From the NCBI RefSeq assembly GCF_000657795.2, contig NZ_JHEP02000003.1:62001-126000 (forward strand): DNA of 64,000 bases, read 5' to 3'. Position 1 is the first letter of the stretch. Each line of letters starts with the position of its first letter. A program made the translations under genes and the position numbers. The DNA is from Bordetella pseudohinzii (lineage in GTDB: Bacteria > Pseudomonadota > Gammaproteobacteria > Burkholderiales > Burkholderiaceae_B). A model generated the notes under the pieces. That model did not search any database. It was not told the origin of the DNA and worked only from the letters and a program-made list of their open reading frames with translations. This document shows, in pieces, positions 34,871-46,501 of the stretch.

Positions 34871-36061
34871 ATGGAATTCAGCCAGTTGAACGTCAATACC
34901 CTCATGGAGATCACCTCCCGCCCGGACCTGGTGTTCGTGCGCGGCCAGGGCTCCTGGCTGGAGGATCACGCAGGCAAGCGATATCTGGACTTCGTGCAGG
35001 GCTGGGCGGTCAATGCGCTGGGCCATTGCGCGCCCGAGATGCAGCAGGCGCTGCAGACGCAGGCCGGGCTGTTGATGAATCCCTCGCCGGCCTTCTACAA
35101 CCTGCCCTCGCTGGAGCTGTCCAAGCGCCTGACCGAGGCCTCGGTGTTCGATCGCGTCTTTTTCGCCAATAGCGGCGCCGAAGCCAACGAAGGCGCCATC
35201 AAGCTGGCCCGCAAGTGGGGCCGCGTGCATCGCAACGGCGCCTACAAGATCATCACCATGGACCACGGCTTCCATGGCCGCACGCTGGCGACCATGTCGG
35301 CTTCGGGCAAGCCGGGCTGGGACACCATGTTCGCGCCGCAGGTCGATGGCTTTCCCAAGGCCGACCTGAACGATCTGGACTCCGTGCGCGCCCTCATCGA
35401 CGCCCAGACCGTGGCCATCATGCTCGAACCCGTGCAGGGCGAAGCCGGCGTCATCCCGGCCTCGCGCGAATTCATGCAGGGCCTGCGCAAGCTGGCCGAC
35501 GAGCATGGCATCCTGCTCATCGTCGACGAAGTGCAGACCGGCATGGGCCGCACCGGCTCCATGTTCGCCTACCAGCAGTTCGACGTCGTGCCCGACATCA
35601 TGACCCTGGGCAAGGGCATCGGCGGCGGCGTGCCCCTGGCCGCGCTGCTGGCGCGCGAGTCGGTCAGCGTGTTCTCGCATGGCGAACAGGGCGGCACCTA
35701 CAACGGCAATCCCCTGTGCACGGCCGTGGGCGTGGCGGTGTACGACGCGCTGGCCGCGCCGGGCTTCATGGACGGCGTGCAGACGCGCGGCCGCCAGCTC
35801 TCCGAGGGTCTCCTGACCCTGTCGGCCAAGCACGGCCTGCAAGGCGAGCGCGGCATGGGCCTGCTGCGCGCCCTCAAGCTGGACGGCGAATATGGTCCGG
35901 CCATCGTCGAGGCCGCCCGCCAGCTGGAGCCGCAAGGCCTGCTGCTGAACGCGCCGCGCGGCAACCTGCTGCGTTTCATGCCGGCCCTGAACGTCTCCGA
36001 AGCCGAAATGGCGACCATGCTGGAGCAGCTCGATCACCTGATCGCCACCGTCCGCAAGTAA
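34871..36061 (+). CDS. argD: Acetylornithine transaminase-family aminotransferase
   Basis: A 396-residue class III PLP aminotransferase. The order is right for ArgD: FVRGQGSWLEDHAGKRYLDFVQGWAVNALGHCAPE, FFANSGAEANEGAIKLARK, MDHGFHGRT, VAIMLEPVQGEAGV, LIVDEVQTGMGRTG and the PLP Lys in MTLGKGIGGGVPLAA near residue 242. Acetylornithine or succinylornithine is the classical substrate; ornithine or 4-aminobutyrate type enzymes are possible in paralogs. It stands alone, 130 bp after the terminator of the previous gene, with a pyrimidine-rich leader and no obvious strong ribosome binding site. Confidence 0.88.
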   Translation: MEFSQLNVNTLMEITSRPDLVFVRGQGSWLEDHAGKRYLDFVQGWAVNALGHCAPEMQQALQTQAGLLMNPSPAFYNLPSLELSKRLTEASVFDRVFFANSGAEANEGAIKLARKWGRVHRNGAYKIITMDHGFHGRTLATMSASGKPGWDTMFAPQVDGFPKADLNDLDSVRALIDAQTVAIMLEPVQGEAGVIPASREFMQGLRKLADEHGILLIVDEVQTGMGRTGSMFAYQQFDVVPDIMTLGKGIGGGVPLAALLARESVSVFSHGEQGGTYNGNPLCTAVGVAVYDALAAPGFMDGVQTRGRQLSEGLLTLSAKHGLQGERGMGLLRALKLDGEYGPAIVEAARQLEPQGLLLNAPRGNLLRFMPALNVSEAEMATMLEQLDHLIATVRK

Positions 36062-36117
36062 GCCTTGCATTGTCCCGCGGCAGCCGCGTCATGCGGCTGT
36101 CGTGCTTTGGAGCCGCC

Positions 36118-36363
36118 ATGTCCGCCATCGAGGACTTCCGCCCCGGCGTCTATCGCCACTACAAGGGCCAGCATTACCTGGCGCTGGGCCTGGCCCGCGC
36201 CGACGAAACCGACGAGACCGTCGTCGTCTATGTGCGGCTCTATCCGCGCGACGGCCTGCCCATGAACACGCGCCTGCTGCGCATCTGGAACGAGACCGTC
36301 AGCACCGAGGCCGGCGAACTGCCGCGCTTCAGCTATGTGGGGCCGGCCAGCCCGGCGGCCTGA
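36118..36363 (+). CDS. DUF1653 small protein
   Basis: An 81-residue protein matching the DUF1653 pattern: FRPGVYRHYKGQHYLALGLARADETDETVVVYVRLYPRDGLPMNTRLLRIWNETV. The function is not known; the family is compact, beta-rich and widespread. ATG 36118 is chosen over an in-frame ATG at 36091, because GGAG precedes it by six bases and the family begins near the FRPG segment. It follows argD by 56 bp and may be cotranscribed. Confidence 0.82.
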   Translation: MSAIEDFRPGVYRHYKGQHYLALGLARADETDETVVVYVRLYPRDGLPMNTRLLRIWNETVSTEAGELPRFSYVGPASPAA

Positions 36364-36383
36364 CGGCCCGCCGGGCCGCGGCC

Positions 36384-38411
<2,028 letters not shown>

Positions 38412-38436
38412 GAGCGACTCCTTGGCGCGGCGTGGC

Positions 38437-40044
38437 TTACATGCGGAACACGCCGAAGCGCGTATCTTCGATGGGGGCGTTCAGGGCCGCGGACAGGGCC
38501 AGGCCCAGCACGCGGCGAGTATCGGCAGGCGCGATGATGCCGTCGTCCCACAGGCGGGCCGTGGCGTAATAGGGATGGCCCTCGCGTTCGTACTGGGCGC
38601 GTATCGGCGCCTTGAAGGCTTCTTCTTCCTCGGCGCTCCATTGCGCGCCGCGGCTTTCGAGGCCGTCGCGCTTGACCGTCGCCAGCACGCTGGCCGCCTG
38701 CTCGCCGCCCATCACGGAGATGCGCGCATTGGGCCACATGAACAGCAAGCGCGGCGAGTAGGCGCGGCCGCACATGCCATAGTTGCCGGCGCCGAAAGAG
38801 CCGCCGATCAGGATCGTGAACTTAGGCACCCTGGCCGTCGCCACGGCGGTCACCATCTTGGCGCCGTGGCGCGCGATGCCCTCGTTTTCGTATTTGCGGC
38901 CGACCATGAAGCCGGTGATGTTCTGCAGGAAGACCAGCGGGATCTTGCGCTGCGCGCACAGCTCGATGAAGTGCGCGCCCTTCTGGGCCGATTCGGAAAA
39001 CAGGATGCCGTTATTGGCCACGATGCCCACCGGCATGCCGTGGATGTGGGCAAAGCCGGTGACCAGCGTGGTGCCGTAGCGGGCCTTGAACTCGTCGAAT
39101 TCGGAGCCGTCGACGATGCGCGCGATGACTTCGCGCACATCGAAGGGCTTGCGGGTATCGGCGGGAATGATGCCGTTGAGCTCGGCCGGGTCGTAGCGCG
39201 GCTCGCGCGGTTCGGCCAGGGCCAGCGGCCGCGGCTTCTGGCGGTTCAGGCGGGCCACCGCGTTGCGGGCCAGCTCCAGCGCATGGCGGTCGTTGGCGGC
39301 CAGGTGGTCGGCCACGCCCGACAGCCGCGTGTGCACGTCGCCGCCGCCCAGGTCTTCGGCGCTGACCTCTTCGCCGGTCGCCGCCTTGACCAGGGGCGGG
39401 CCGCCCAGAAAGATGGTGCCCTGGTTCTTGACGATGATGGATTCATCGCTCATGGCCGGCACATAGGCGCCGCCGGCCGTGCACGACCCCATCACCACGG
39501 CGATCTGCGCGATGCCCTGGGAGGACATCACGGCCTGGTTGTAGAAGATGCGGCCGAAGTGATCGCGGTCAGGGAAGACCTCGTCCTGGCGCGGCAGGTT
39601 GGCGCCGCCCGAATCGACCAGGTAGACGCAGGGCAAGTTGTTCTGCTGCGCGATCTCCTGCGCGCGCAGATGCTTCTTGACCGTCATTGGATAGTAGGTG
39701 CCGCCCTTGACCGTGGCGTCATTGCACACGATGACGCATTCGGTGCCGGCGATGCGGCCGATGCCGGTGATCAGGCCCGCGCCCGGCGCTTCGCCGTCGT
39801 ACATGCCATGCGCGGCCAGGGGCGAGAGTTCCAGGAAGGGGCTGCCAGGGTCGACGAGCTGTTCGACACGTTCGCGCGGCAGCAGCTTGCCGCGCGCGAC
39901 ATGCTTGGCACGCGCGCTTTCGCTGCCGCCAAGCGCGGTCGCGGTTATCTGGCGGTCGAGGTCGTCGAGCACCGTCTGCATGGCGCTCGCATTGGCTGCG
40001 AAATCGGCGCCGCGCGTATCGATGCGGGATTCGATGATGGGCAT
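38437..40044 (-). CDS. liuB: Methylcrotonyl-CoA carboxylase carboxyltransferase subunit (LiuB)
   Basis: A 535-residue carboxyltransferase that moves the carboxyl group from biotin to the acyl-CoA. Visible family parts are [90 protein letters not shown] and [29 protein letters not shown]-like segments, as in MccB rather than in PccB. ATG 40042-40044 excludes an upstream extension that overlaps the thiolase. Same transcript as LiuA, thiolase and LiuD. Confidence 0.95.
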   Translation of the reverse strand: MPIIESRIDTRGADFAANASAMQTVLDDLDRQITATALGGSESARAKHVARGKLLPRERVEQLVDPGSPFLELSPLAAHGMYDGEAPGAGLITGIGRIAGTECVIVCNDATVKGGTYYPMTVKKHLRAQEIAQQNNLPCVYLVDSGGANLPRQDEVFPDRDHFGRIFYNQAVMSSQGIAQIAVVMGSCTAGGAYVPAMSDESIIVKNQGTIFLGGPPLVKAATGEEVSAEDLGGGDVHTRLSGVADHLAANDRHALELARNAVARLNRQKPRPLALAEPREPRYDPAELNGIIPADTRKPFDVREVIARIVDGSEFDEFKARYGTTLVTGFAHIHGMPVGIVANNGILFSESAQKGAHFIELCAQRKIPLVFLQNITGFMVGRKYENEGIARHGAKMVTAVATARVPKFTILIGGSFGAGNYGMCGRAYSPRLLFMWPNARISVMGGEQAASVLATVKRDGLESRGAQWSAEEEEAFKAPIRAQYEREGHPYYATARLWDDGIIAPADTRRVLGLALSAALNAPIEDTRFGVFRM

Positions 40045-40131
40045 GGCCGTCCTGGCTCGGTTCGGGGAAAGGGGCGCGCCCGGGATGGGCGCGGTTTGTC
40101 TCGTTATGGGTATGCCGGCCTGTCGTTGCGG

Positions 40132-40152
40132 CGGCCGGGCTGGGCCCGGCCG
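40132..40152. repeat. Hairpin between the thiolase and liuB genes
   Basis: CGGCCGGGC and GCCCGGCCG form a perfect 9-bp stem with a TGG loop. It lies 8 bp past the thiolase stop inside the operon and has no T-run; possibly it modulates mRNA decay or readthrough. Confidence 0.5.
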
Positions 40153-40160
40153 CGGGCCGG

Positions 40161-41342
40161 TCAAAGCATTTCGATGGCCATGGCCACGGCCTCGCCGCCG
40201 CCGATGCACAGAGTCGCCACGCCTTTCTTGCCGCCTTGCTGGCGCAGGGCGCCGATCAGGGTGGCCATCAGGCGGGCGCCGGAGGCGCCGATGGGGTGGC
40301 CCAGGGCGGTGGCGCCGCCGTGGACGTTGACCTTGTCGCGCGGCAGATCGAAGTCCTTCATGGCGGCCATGGTGACCACGGCGAAGGCCTCGTTGATCTC
40401 GTAAAGGTCGACATCGCTGGCCTTCCAGCCCGTCTTGGCGAACAGGTTCTTCAGGGCGCCGACCGGGGCGGTCGTGAACCACTGCGGTTCCTGCGAATGC
40501 TGGGCGTGGGCCACGATGCGCGCCAGCGGCTTGACGCCGAGCTTCTCGGCGGTCGAGGCGCGCATCAGCACCATGGCGGCCGCGCCGTCGGAAATCGACG
40601 AGGAATTGGCGGCCGTCACCGTGCCGTCTTTCTTGAAGGCCGGCTTGAGCGTCGGGATTTTCTCGGGCATGGCCTTGGTCGGCGCTTCGTCGGTGTCGAT
40701 CACGGTGTCGCCCTTGCGGCCGGCCACGGTGACGGGGGTGATTTCCCACTTGAAGCTGCCGTCTTCGGTGGCGGCGCGGGCGCGGCGCAGCGATTCCAGC
40801 GCGAAGGCGTCCTGGTCTTCACGGCTGAAGCTGTACTTGGCGGCGCAGTCTTCGGCGAACACGCCCATGGCCTTGCCGCGGTCGTAGGCGTCTTCCAGGC
40901 CGTCCAGGGCCATGTGGTCGTAGACGGTGCTGTGGCCGTAGCGGTAGCCCTGGCGGCCTTTCAGGAGCAGATAGGGCGCATTGCTCATGCTCTCCTGGCC
41001 GCCGGCGACCACGACGTCGGCCGTGCCGGCCAGCAGCAGGTCGTGGCCGAACATGGCCGCCTTCAGGCCCGAGCCGCAGACTTTGTGGATGGTGGTGCAG
41101 CTCACGCCCAGCGGCAGGCCGGCGCCCAGCGCGGCCTGGCGGGCGGGCGCCTGGCCCTGCCCGGCCTGCAGCACGTTGCCCATGATGACTTCATTGACCA
41201 GCTCCGGCTTGAGGCCGGCGCGTTCGACGGCGGCCTTGATGGCGACGGCGCCCAGCTCATGGGCGGACAGGCCGGACAGACTGCCCATCATGCTGCCCAT
41301 GGGCGTGCGGGCAACGGAAACGATGACGATAGGATCGGACAT
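40161..41342 (-). CDS. Acetyl-CoA C-acetyltransferase
   Basis: A 393-residue thiolase: acetoacetyl-CoA plus CoA to two acetyl-CoA, or the reverse. The nucleophile Cys is in [10 protein letters not shown] near residue 88, the general-base His in [16 protein letters not shown], and the second Cys in CIGGGEA at the C-terminus. It sits between liuA and liuB, where a thiolase would use the acetoacetate end of the leucine pathway after its activation. Same strand, 158 bp from liuA with no strong structure seen in that gap. Confidence 0.95.
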   Translation of the reverse strand: MSDPIVIVSVARTPMGSMMGSLSGLSAHELGAVAIKAAVERAGLKPELVNEVIMGNVLQAGQGQAPARQAALGAGLPLGVSCTTIHKVCGSGLKAAMFGHDLLLAGTADVVVAGGQESMSNAPYLLLKGRQGYRYGHSTVYDHMALDGLEDAYDRGKAMGVFAEDCAAKYSFSREDQDAFALESLRRARAATEDGSFKWEITPVTVAGRKGDTVIDTDEAPTKAMPEKIPTLKPAFKKDGTVTAANSSSISDGAAAMVLMRASTAEKLGVKPLARIVAHAQHSQEPQWFTTAPVGALKNLFAKTGWKASDVDLYEINEAFAVVTMAAMKDFDLPRDKVNVHGGATALGHPIGASGARLMATLIGALRQQGGKKGVATLCIGGGEAVAMAIEML

Positions 41343-41499
41343 GACTTGCTCCTTTAAATCGGGACAGGACTACGCGGCCCGGCAGCGCCGGACCCTGTCT
41401 GTATCGTAAAAGAAAAGCGCCGCCCGCCAACCCGGCCGCGCGCCGGATGCGCTTGCGGCAGATCAGGAATCCTTGGCATAGGCGGGCCCGCGCTCGGGA

Positions 41500-42678
41500 T
41501 CAGGCGGTTTCGTTGAACAATTCCCGGCCGATCAGCATGCGGCGGATCTCGCTGGTGCCAGCGCCGATTTCATAGAGCTTGGCGTCGCGCCACAGGCGGC
41601 CGACCGGATATTCATTGATATAGCCGTTGCCGCCGAGCAGTTGGATGCCCTCGCCGGCCATCCAGGTGGCGCGCTCGGCGGTGTACAGGATGAGGGCGGC
41701 GCAGTCCTTGCGGACCTGGCGCACATGCTCGCGGCCCAGGCGGTCGAGATTCTTGCCCACGGTGTAGCAGAAGGCGCGGCTGGCCTGCAGCGTGGTGTAC
41801 ATATCGGCCATCTTGCCCTGGATGAGCTGGAACTCGCCGATGGCCTGGCCGAATTGCTTGCGGTCGTGAACGTAGGGCACGGCGACGTCCATGACGGCCT
41901 GCATGATGCCCAGCGGCCCGCCCGACAGCACGGCGCGCTCATAGTCCAGGCCGCTCATCAGCACCTTCACGCCGCCATTGAGCTGGCCCAGGATGTTTTC
42001 TTCGGGGACTTCGCAGTCCTCGAACACCAGTTCGCCGGTGTGGCTGCCGCGCATGCCCAGCTTGTCCAGCTTCTGGGCCACCGAAAAGCCCTTGAAACCC
42101 TTTTCGACCAGAAAGGCCGTGATGCCGCGCTGATGCGCCTGGGGATCGGTCTTGGCGTAGACGACCAGGGTGTCGGCGTCCGGGCCGTTGGTGATCCACA
42201 TCTTGCTGCCGTTCAGGACGTAGCGGTCGCCCTTTTTCTCGGCGCGCAGGCGCATGCTCACGACATCGGATCCCGCGCCGGGCTCGCTCATGGCCAGCGC
42301 GCCGACATGCTCGCCGGAGATCAGCTTGGGCAGATAGCGGGATTTCTGCGCATCCGTGCCATTGCGGTAGATCTGGTTGACGCAGAGATTCGAGTGCGCG
42401 CCATACGACAGGCCCACCGAGGCGCTGGCGCGCGAGATTTCTTCCATCACCACCATATGGGCCAGATAGCCCAGGCTGGTGCCGCCGTACTCCTCGCTCA
42501 CCGTCATGCCCAGCACGCCCAGCTCGCCGAACTTGCGCCACAGATCCATCGGGAATTGATCGCTGCGGTCGATCTCGCCGGCGCGCGGAGCAATCTCGCT
42601 CAGGGCGAAACTGCGCACGGCATCGCGCAGCATGTCCAGGTCTTCGCCCAGATCGAAGTTCAGGCCAGGAATGTTCAT
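41500..42678 (-). CDS. liuA: Isovaleryl-CoA dehydrogenase
   Basis: A 392-residue acyl-CoA dehydrogenase. FAD-binding text is [13 protein letters not shown] and [17 protein letters not shown]. The catalytic Glu lies in [17 protein letters not shown], the position used by isovaleryl-CoA dehydrogenases, instead of the C-terminal position used by short-chain enzymes; this makes IVD much more likely. The start at 42676-42678 follows GGAGACATCG. The enzyme oxidises isovaleryl-CoA to 3-methylcrotonyl-CoA, the first dedicated step of the liu pathway. A LiuR operator lies 78-98 bp upstream. Confidence 0.95.
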   Translation of the reverse strand: MNIPGLNFDLGEDLDMLRDAVRSFALSEIAPRAGEIDRSDQFPMDLWRKFGELGVLGMTVSEEYGGTSLGYLAHMVVMEEISRASASVGLSYGAHSNLCVNQIYRNGTDAQKSRYLPKLISGEHVGALAMSEPGAGSDVVSMRLRAEKKGDRYVLNGSKMWITNGPDADTLVVYAKTDPQAHQRGITAFLVEKGFKGFSVAQKLDKLGMRGSHTGELVFEDCEVPEENILGQLNGGVKVLMSGLDYERAVLSGGPLGIMQAVMDVAVPYVHDRKQFGQAIGEFQLIQGKMADMYTTLQASRAFCYTVGKNLDRLGREHVRQVRKDCAALILYTAERATWMAGEGIQLLGGNGYINEYPVGRLWRDAKLYEIGAGTSEIRRMLIGRELFNETA

Positions 42679-42755
42679 CGATGTCTCCGTGATAGTAAGT
42701 GCTCGCACGCGCCGCGCCGCCCCAGGGTGTCCGGGCGGATGATGCAGTGCAAATA

Positions 42756-42776
42756 TTACGTTTACGTAAACGTAAA
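42756..42776. promoter_or_regulatory. LiuR-type operator upstream of liuA
   Basis: TTACGTTTACGTAAACGTAA (42756-42775) is a perfect 20-bp palindrome. Its right part contains TTTACGT-AA-ACGTAAA, a 7-2-7 inverted repeat matching the shape expected for MerR-family LiuR sites. The same 17 bp, GTTTACGTAAACGTAAA, recurs upstream of liuR. Confidence 0.85.
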
Positions 42777-42878
42777 GATCAGTCGGGTTTTCCCTAGGCC
42801 CGGGCGGCCTCGGGGCGATTTGCCCCAGGTAAGATGCCGCGCCATCATTGCCATTCCGTAGAAACAGGGGGAATCACC

Positions 42879-44048
42879 ATGCTAGCCAATCTGGACGACA
42901 TCGTCGCTTTGCGCCGCGACATCCATGCCCATCCGGAGCTGTGCTACGAAGAGCATCGCACCGCCGCCCTGGTGGCCGACACCCTGCGCGGCTGGGGCAT
43001 CGAGGTCCATACCGGCATCGCCAAGACCGGCGTCGTCGGCGTCCTGAAGCTGGGCGCCTCGCCGCGCGCCATCATGCTGCGCGCCGATATGGACGGCCTG
43101 CCCATGCAGGAAGAAAATCAGTTCGCCCACCGTTCGCGGCACGAGGGCAAGATGCACGGCTGCGGCCACGACGGCCATATGGCCATGCTGCTGGCGGCCG
43201 CGCGCCATTTGAAGACGCATGGCGGCTTTGACGGCACGGTCTATTTCACTTTCCAGCCCGCCGAGGAAGGCGGCGCGGGCGGCCGCGCCATGATCGAGGA
43301 CGGCCTGTTCGAGCGCTTTCCCTGCGAGGCCGTCTTCGGCATGCATAACTGGCCCGGCATCGCGGCGGGCGCCTTCGGCGTGTGCGCCGGACCGATGATG
43401 GCCGCGGCCAATGGCTTTCGCATCACGGTCAGGGGCAAGGGCGGCCATGCCGCCGCGCCCCAGGACTGCGCCGATCCGGTGCCGGCCCTGTTCGCCATCG
43501 GCCAAAGCCTGCAGACCATCCTGACGCGCAGCAAGCGTCCGCTGGATGCGGCCGTGCTGTCCATCACCCAGGTCCAGGCCGGCGGCCCTGTGATCAACGT
43601 CATCCCCGACAGCGCCTGGCTGGGCGGCTCGGTGCGGGCCTATCGTCCCGAGGTGGTGGACCTCATCGAGCGCCGCATGCGCGAGGTCGCCGCCGGCGTG
43701 GCCGCCGCCCACGGCTGCGAGGCCGATGTGTTCTTCGAGCGCCGCTATCCTGCCCTGATCAACACCGAGGCCGAGACCGCCTTCTGCCTGGACGTGATGC
43801 GCGAGGTGGCCGGCGAGGACGGCGCGCGCGTGATCGAGCCCGTGATGGCCTCCGAGGATTTCGCCTTCCTGCTGCAGGCCAAGCCGGGCTGTTATGTCTT
43901 CATCGGCAATGGCGATGGCGGCCACCGCATGGCGGGCCATGGCCTGGGGCCCTGCAATCTGCACAATGTGAGCTATGACTTCAACGACGCCTTGATCGCG
44001 CCCGGGGCAAGCTACTGGGTGCGGTTGGTGCAGCGCTATCTGGCCTGA
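42879..44048 (+). CDS. M20-family amidohydrolase (hippurate hydrolase-like)
   Basis: A 389-residue metallopeptidase. Metal sites are visible in MHGCGHDGHMAMLL near residue 100 and in FQPAEEGGAGGRAMIEDGLFE; other family markers are GKGGHAAAPQDCADPVPAL and VMASEDFAFLLQAKPGCYVFIGNG. It is the hippurate/IAA-amino-acid hydrolase subtype that splits N-acyl amino acids. ATG 42879 follows CAGGGGG. It diverges from liuA and shares the intergenic region that holds the LiuR site, so LiuR might affect both. It could release a free amino acid such as leucine, but this is speculative. Confidence 0.9.
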   Translation: MLANLDDIVALRRDIHAHPELCYEEHRTAALVADTLRGWGIEVHTGIAKTGVVGVLKLGASPRAIMLRADMDGLPMQEENQFAHRSRHEGKMHGCGHDGHMAMLLAAARHLKTHGGFDGTVYFTFQPAEEGGAGGRAMIEDGLFERFPCEAVFGMHNWPGIAAGAFGVCAGPMMAAANGFRITVRGKGGHAAAPQDCADPVPALFAIGQSLQTILTRSKRPLDAAVLSITQVQAGGPVINVIPDSAWLGGSVRAYRPEVVDLIERRMREVAAGVAAAHGCEADVFFERRYPALINTEAETAFCLDVMREVAGEDGARVIEPVMASEDFAFLLQAKPGCYVFIGNGDGGHRMAGHGLGPCNLHNVSYDFNDALIAPGASYWVRLVQRYLA

Positions 44049-44057
44049 GGCGGGCCG

Positions 44058-44189
44058 TTGACAACACCGCTCGCCAAATCCTATCTGCGGCCGGGCACGG
44101 GGGTGGGCGAGGCTTTCACCCGGCAGGTGCGCCAGGAGTACGCCGGCAGCGCGCGGATCATCGAGGCCAACGCCATCAAGGCCGAGTGA
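44058..44189 (+). pseudogene. Remnant of a Bug-type tripartite tricarboxylate receptor (C-terminal end)
   Basis: About 43 codons (TTG 44058 to TGA 44187-44189) translate to a segment ending FTRQVRQEYAGSARIIEANAIKAE. The final part matches the usual C-terminus of Bug/TctC receptors ('...I..AGIKAE'). There is no upstream coding sequence or signal peptide; the M20 gene stops only 10 bp before it. It is best read as the truncated end of a decayed receptor gene. Confidence 0.6.
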
Positions 44190-44196
44190 GGCCGCC

Positions 44197-44577
44197 TCAG
44201 GCCTTGCTGGCCAGCAAGGCCTGGCACTGCCGTTCCTGGGCGCTGATCTCGGCCAGGGTGTCCTCGATATCGCGCCGCTGCTGCTCCAGCGTGGCGCGGT
44301 GCTGGCCGAGCACCGACAAGTATTGGCGCAGCTGCGCCTCGCTGTCGCCCGGGCCATCGTACATATCGATGAGGCTGCGGATCTCCGACAATTGCAGGCC
44401 CAGCCGCTTGCCGCGCAGCGCCAGCTTCAGGCGCGTGCGGTCGCGCGCGCCATAGATGCGGTTGCGGCCTTCGCGCTGCGGGCTGACGATGCCCTGATCC
44501 TCATAAAAGCGGATCGTCCGGGGCGTGATGTCGAACTCGCGCGAGAGCTCGGAGATGGTCCAGGTTGACGGGGACAT
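44197..44577 (-). CDS. liuR: MerR-family regulator LiuR
   Basis: A 126-residue MerR protein. TWTISELSREFDITPRTIRFYEDQGIVSPQREGRNRIYGARDRTRLKLALRGKRLGLQLSEIRSLIDMYD is the winged helix-turn-helix and the LiuR-type linker; a coiled-coil dimerisation helix follows (HRATLEQQRRDIEDTLAEISAQ). LiuR typically controls liu genes. An operator lies 14 bp before its start, consistent with autoregulation. ATG 44577. Confidence 0.9.
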   Translation of the reverse strand: MSPSTWTISELSREFDITPRTIRFYEDQGIVSPQREGRNRIYGARDRTRLKLALRGKRLGLQLSEIRSLIDMYDGPGDSEAQLRQYLSVLGQHRATLEQQRRDIEDTLAEISAQERQCQALLASKA

Positions 44578-44590
44578 GCGGTGTGTGGCA

Positions 44591-44607
44591 GTTTACGTAA
44601 ACGTAAA
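44591..44607. promoter_or_regulatory. LiuR-type operator between liuR and the MBL gene
   Basis: GTTTACGTAAACGTAAA, identical to 17 bp of the liuA operator, contains the same TTTACGT-AA-ACGTAAA inverted repeat. It is 13 bp before the liuR start and 42 bp before the MBL gene start, so both promoters may respond. Confidence 0.85.
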
Positions 44608-44649
44608 TTATGATGCCTTGACCCCGGCGTCAAGGGTGCGAGACGAGAC

Positions 44650-45711
44650 ATGAATCCCAATGAGCAGAAGTTGCAATACCCCTGGGGCGATGCGCAGCCC
44701 CAGCCCGGCCATGCTCAGGAGGTGGCGCCCGGCGTGAAATGGCTGCGCATGCCCCTGCCCTTTGCGCTGGACCACATCAATCTCTGGCTGCTGCGCGATG
44801 AGATCGATGGCCGCCAGGGCTGGACCATCGTCGATTGCGGTATTTCGCGCGACGAGGTCAAGACGCTCTGGGAGCAGGTGTTCGAGCAGGAGCTGGACGG
44901 CCTGCCCGTGCTGCGCGTGCTGGTCACGCACATGCATCCGGACCACGTCGGCCTGGCCGACTGGCTTTGCCAGCGCTGGCAGGCGCCGCTGTGGATGAGC
45001 ATGACCGATTTCATGGTGGCCTCGCTGTGGTCCAGCCGGGCCGGCGGCAGCGGCGCCGGCGGCGAAGGCGCGGTGGCGCACTTTGCCCGCCACGGCCTGA
45101 CCGACCCCGACGCGCAGGCGCAGATCCGCCAGCGCGCGGGCTATTACCCCAATCTGGTGCCCGGCATGCCGGCGCGCTTTACCCGCGTCATGGATGGCGA
45201 CCTGATCCGCATCGGCGGGCACGACTGGCGCGCCATCGCGGGCTACGGCCACGCGCCGGAACACCTGTCTTTCTTCTGTGCCGACCTGGGCCTGCTGATT
45301 TCCGGCGACATGGTCCTGCCGCGCATCTCGACCAACGTCAGCGTGTTCGACCACGAGCCCGAGGCCAATCCCCTGCCGCTGTATCTGCGTTCGCTCAATG
45401 CCTATGTGGACCTGCCCCAGGACACCCTGGTGCTGCCTTCGCATGGCCGTCCTTTCCGGGGCCTGCACGAACGCATCGCGCAGCAGCAGCAGCACCATGC
45501 CGAGCGCCTGGCCGAGGTCATGCAAGCCTGTGCGCAGGCGCCGCAATCGACCACCGACATCGTGCCGGTGCTCTTTCACCGCAAACTGGATCTGCACCAG
45601 CTGACCTTCGCCATGGGCGAGGCGCTGGCGCATCTGCACGCGCTTTACTTCGAGGGCCGGCTCAAGCGGGCCACGGGCGACGACGGCATCGTGCGTTTCC
45701 GCGCGGCCTGA
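44650..45711 (+). CDS. Metallo-beta-lactamase-fold hydrolase
   Basis: A 353-residue MBL protein. THMHPDHVG (near residue 97) supplies the HxHxDH metal ligands, with GHAPEHLSFF, SGDMVLP and LPSHGRPF as further metal- and fold-related motifs. The family is broad, covering thioesterases, lactonases and glyoxalase II. A C-terminal helical part of about 100 residues (REHLHERI-like, with HRKLDLHQL) is an extension also seen in Bordetella homologs. Divergent from liuR with the shared operator, a thioesterase acting on an acyl-CoA is plausible but not proven. Confidence 0.85.
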   Translation: MNPNEQKLQYPWGDAQPQPGHAQEVAPGVKWLRMPLPFALDHINLWLLRDEIDGRQGWTIVDCGISRDEVKTLWEQVFEQELDGLPVLRVLVTHMHPDHVGLADWLCQRWQAPLWMSMTDFMVASLWSSRAGGSGAGGEGAVAHFARHGLTDPDAQAQIRQRAGYYPNLVPGMPARFTRVMDGDLIRIGGHDWRAIAGYGHAPEHLSFFCADLGLLISGDMVLPRISTNVSVFDHEPEANPLPLYLRSLNAYVDLPQDTLVLPSHGRPFRGLHERIAQQQQHHAERLAEVMQACAQAPQSTTDIVPVLFHRKLDLHQLTFAMGEALAHLHALYFEGRLKRATGDDGIVRFRAA

Positions 45712-45726
45712 GCACCCGGGCGGCCG

Positions 45727-46353
45727 TCAGCGGCTGGCGGTCGCCAGCCGCAGGGCCAGCCCGATGAAGACCACGCCGGCCAGCCGGTTGAGCCAGCGCT
45801 GCGCGGTGGCCGAGCGCTGCAGCATCTGCCCGAAGGCGCCCGAGAATATCGCGATGGCGCCGAAGACCAGCAGCGTGGCCACCATGAAGACCGCGCCCAG
45901 CTCGACGATCTGCCAGGCCATGGGGCCGGCGCCCGGACGGGTGAACTGCGGCAGGAAGGCAAAGAAGAACAGCAGCACCTTGGGATTGGTGAGGTTCATG
46001 ATGATGCCGCGCCGATACAGCGCGCCGGCGCGCAGGGCCTCGGGTTTTTCGGCCGTGCCCGCGCCCACGGGCGCGCGCAGAATCTGCCAGGCCAGATAGA
46101 GCAGATAGGCCGCGCCGGCCAGCTTGAGCACCATGAAGGCAGCCGGCGAGGCCGCGAACACCGCGGCCAGCCCCACCGCCACGGCCGCGGTATGGCCCAG
46201 CAGGCCGGTGCACAGGCCCAGCACGACCAGAAAGCCCGCCTTGCGGCCCCAGATGGCCGATTGCATCAGGACGAAGAGATTGTCGGGGCCGGGCGTGAGG
46301 GCCAGCAGCACGGCGATGCCGAAGAAGGCGATCAGGGTATCGAGAGGCAGCAT
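45727..46353 (-). CDS. LysE/RhtB-family amino acid exporter
   Basis: A 208-residue membrane protein with about six hydrophobic helices. It begins LPLDTLIAFFGIAVLLALTPGPDNLFVLMQSAIWGRKAGF, the RhtB/LysE signature, with LTNPKVLLFFFAFLPQF near residue 120. The family exports amino acids such as threonine, homoserine, lysine or cysteine. Start 46353 replaces a longer upstream option. Convergent with the MBL gene at its 3' end, close to divergent metC. Confidence 0.92.
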   Translation of the reverse strand: MLPLDTLIAFFGIAVLLALTPGPDNLFVLMQSAIWGRKAGFLVVLGLCTGLLGHTAAVAVGLAAVFAASPAAFMVLKLAGAAYLLYLAWQILRAPVGAGTAEKPEALRAGALYRRGIIMNLTNPKVLLFFFAFLPQFTRPGAGPMAWQIVELGAVFMVATLLVFGAIAIFSGAFGQMLQRSATAQRWLNRLAGVVFIGLALRLATASR

Positions 46354-46501
46354 GAGAGTCGGGGCGAAAAGAGGAAGATCGCGGCGGGCCGCGCTTTCGG
46401 CATCATAGGCCAAGTGGCGCCCGGCTTTGGGTAATATCGATCCAACCGCCGGCCGGGTCCCCGCCTGCTACCCTGTCATCCTTTCATTCTCCATTGCCGC
46501 C

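Noticed and set aside
40132-40152. Hairpin inside the liu operon as a terminator
   Set aside because: It has no T-run, and liuB and liuD need transcription past it.
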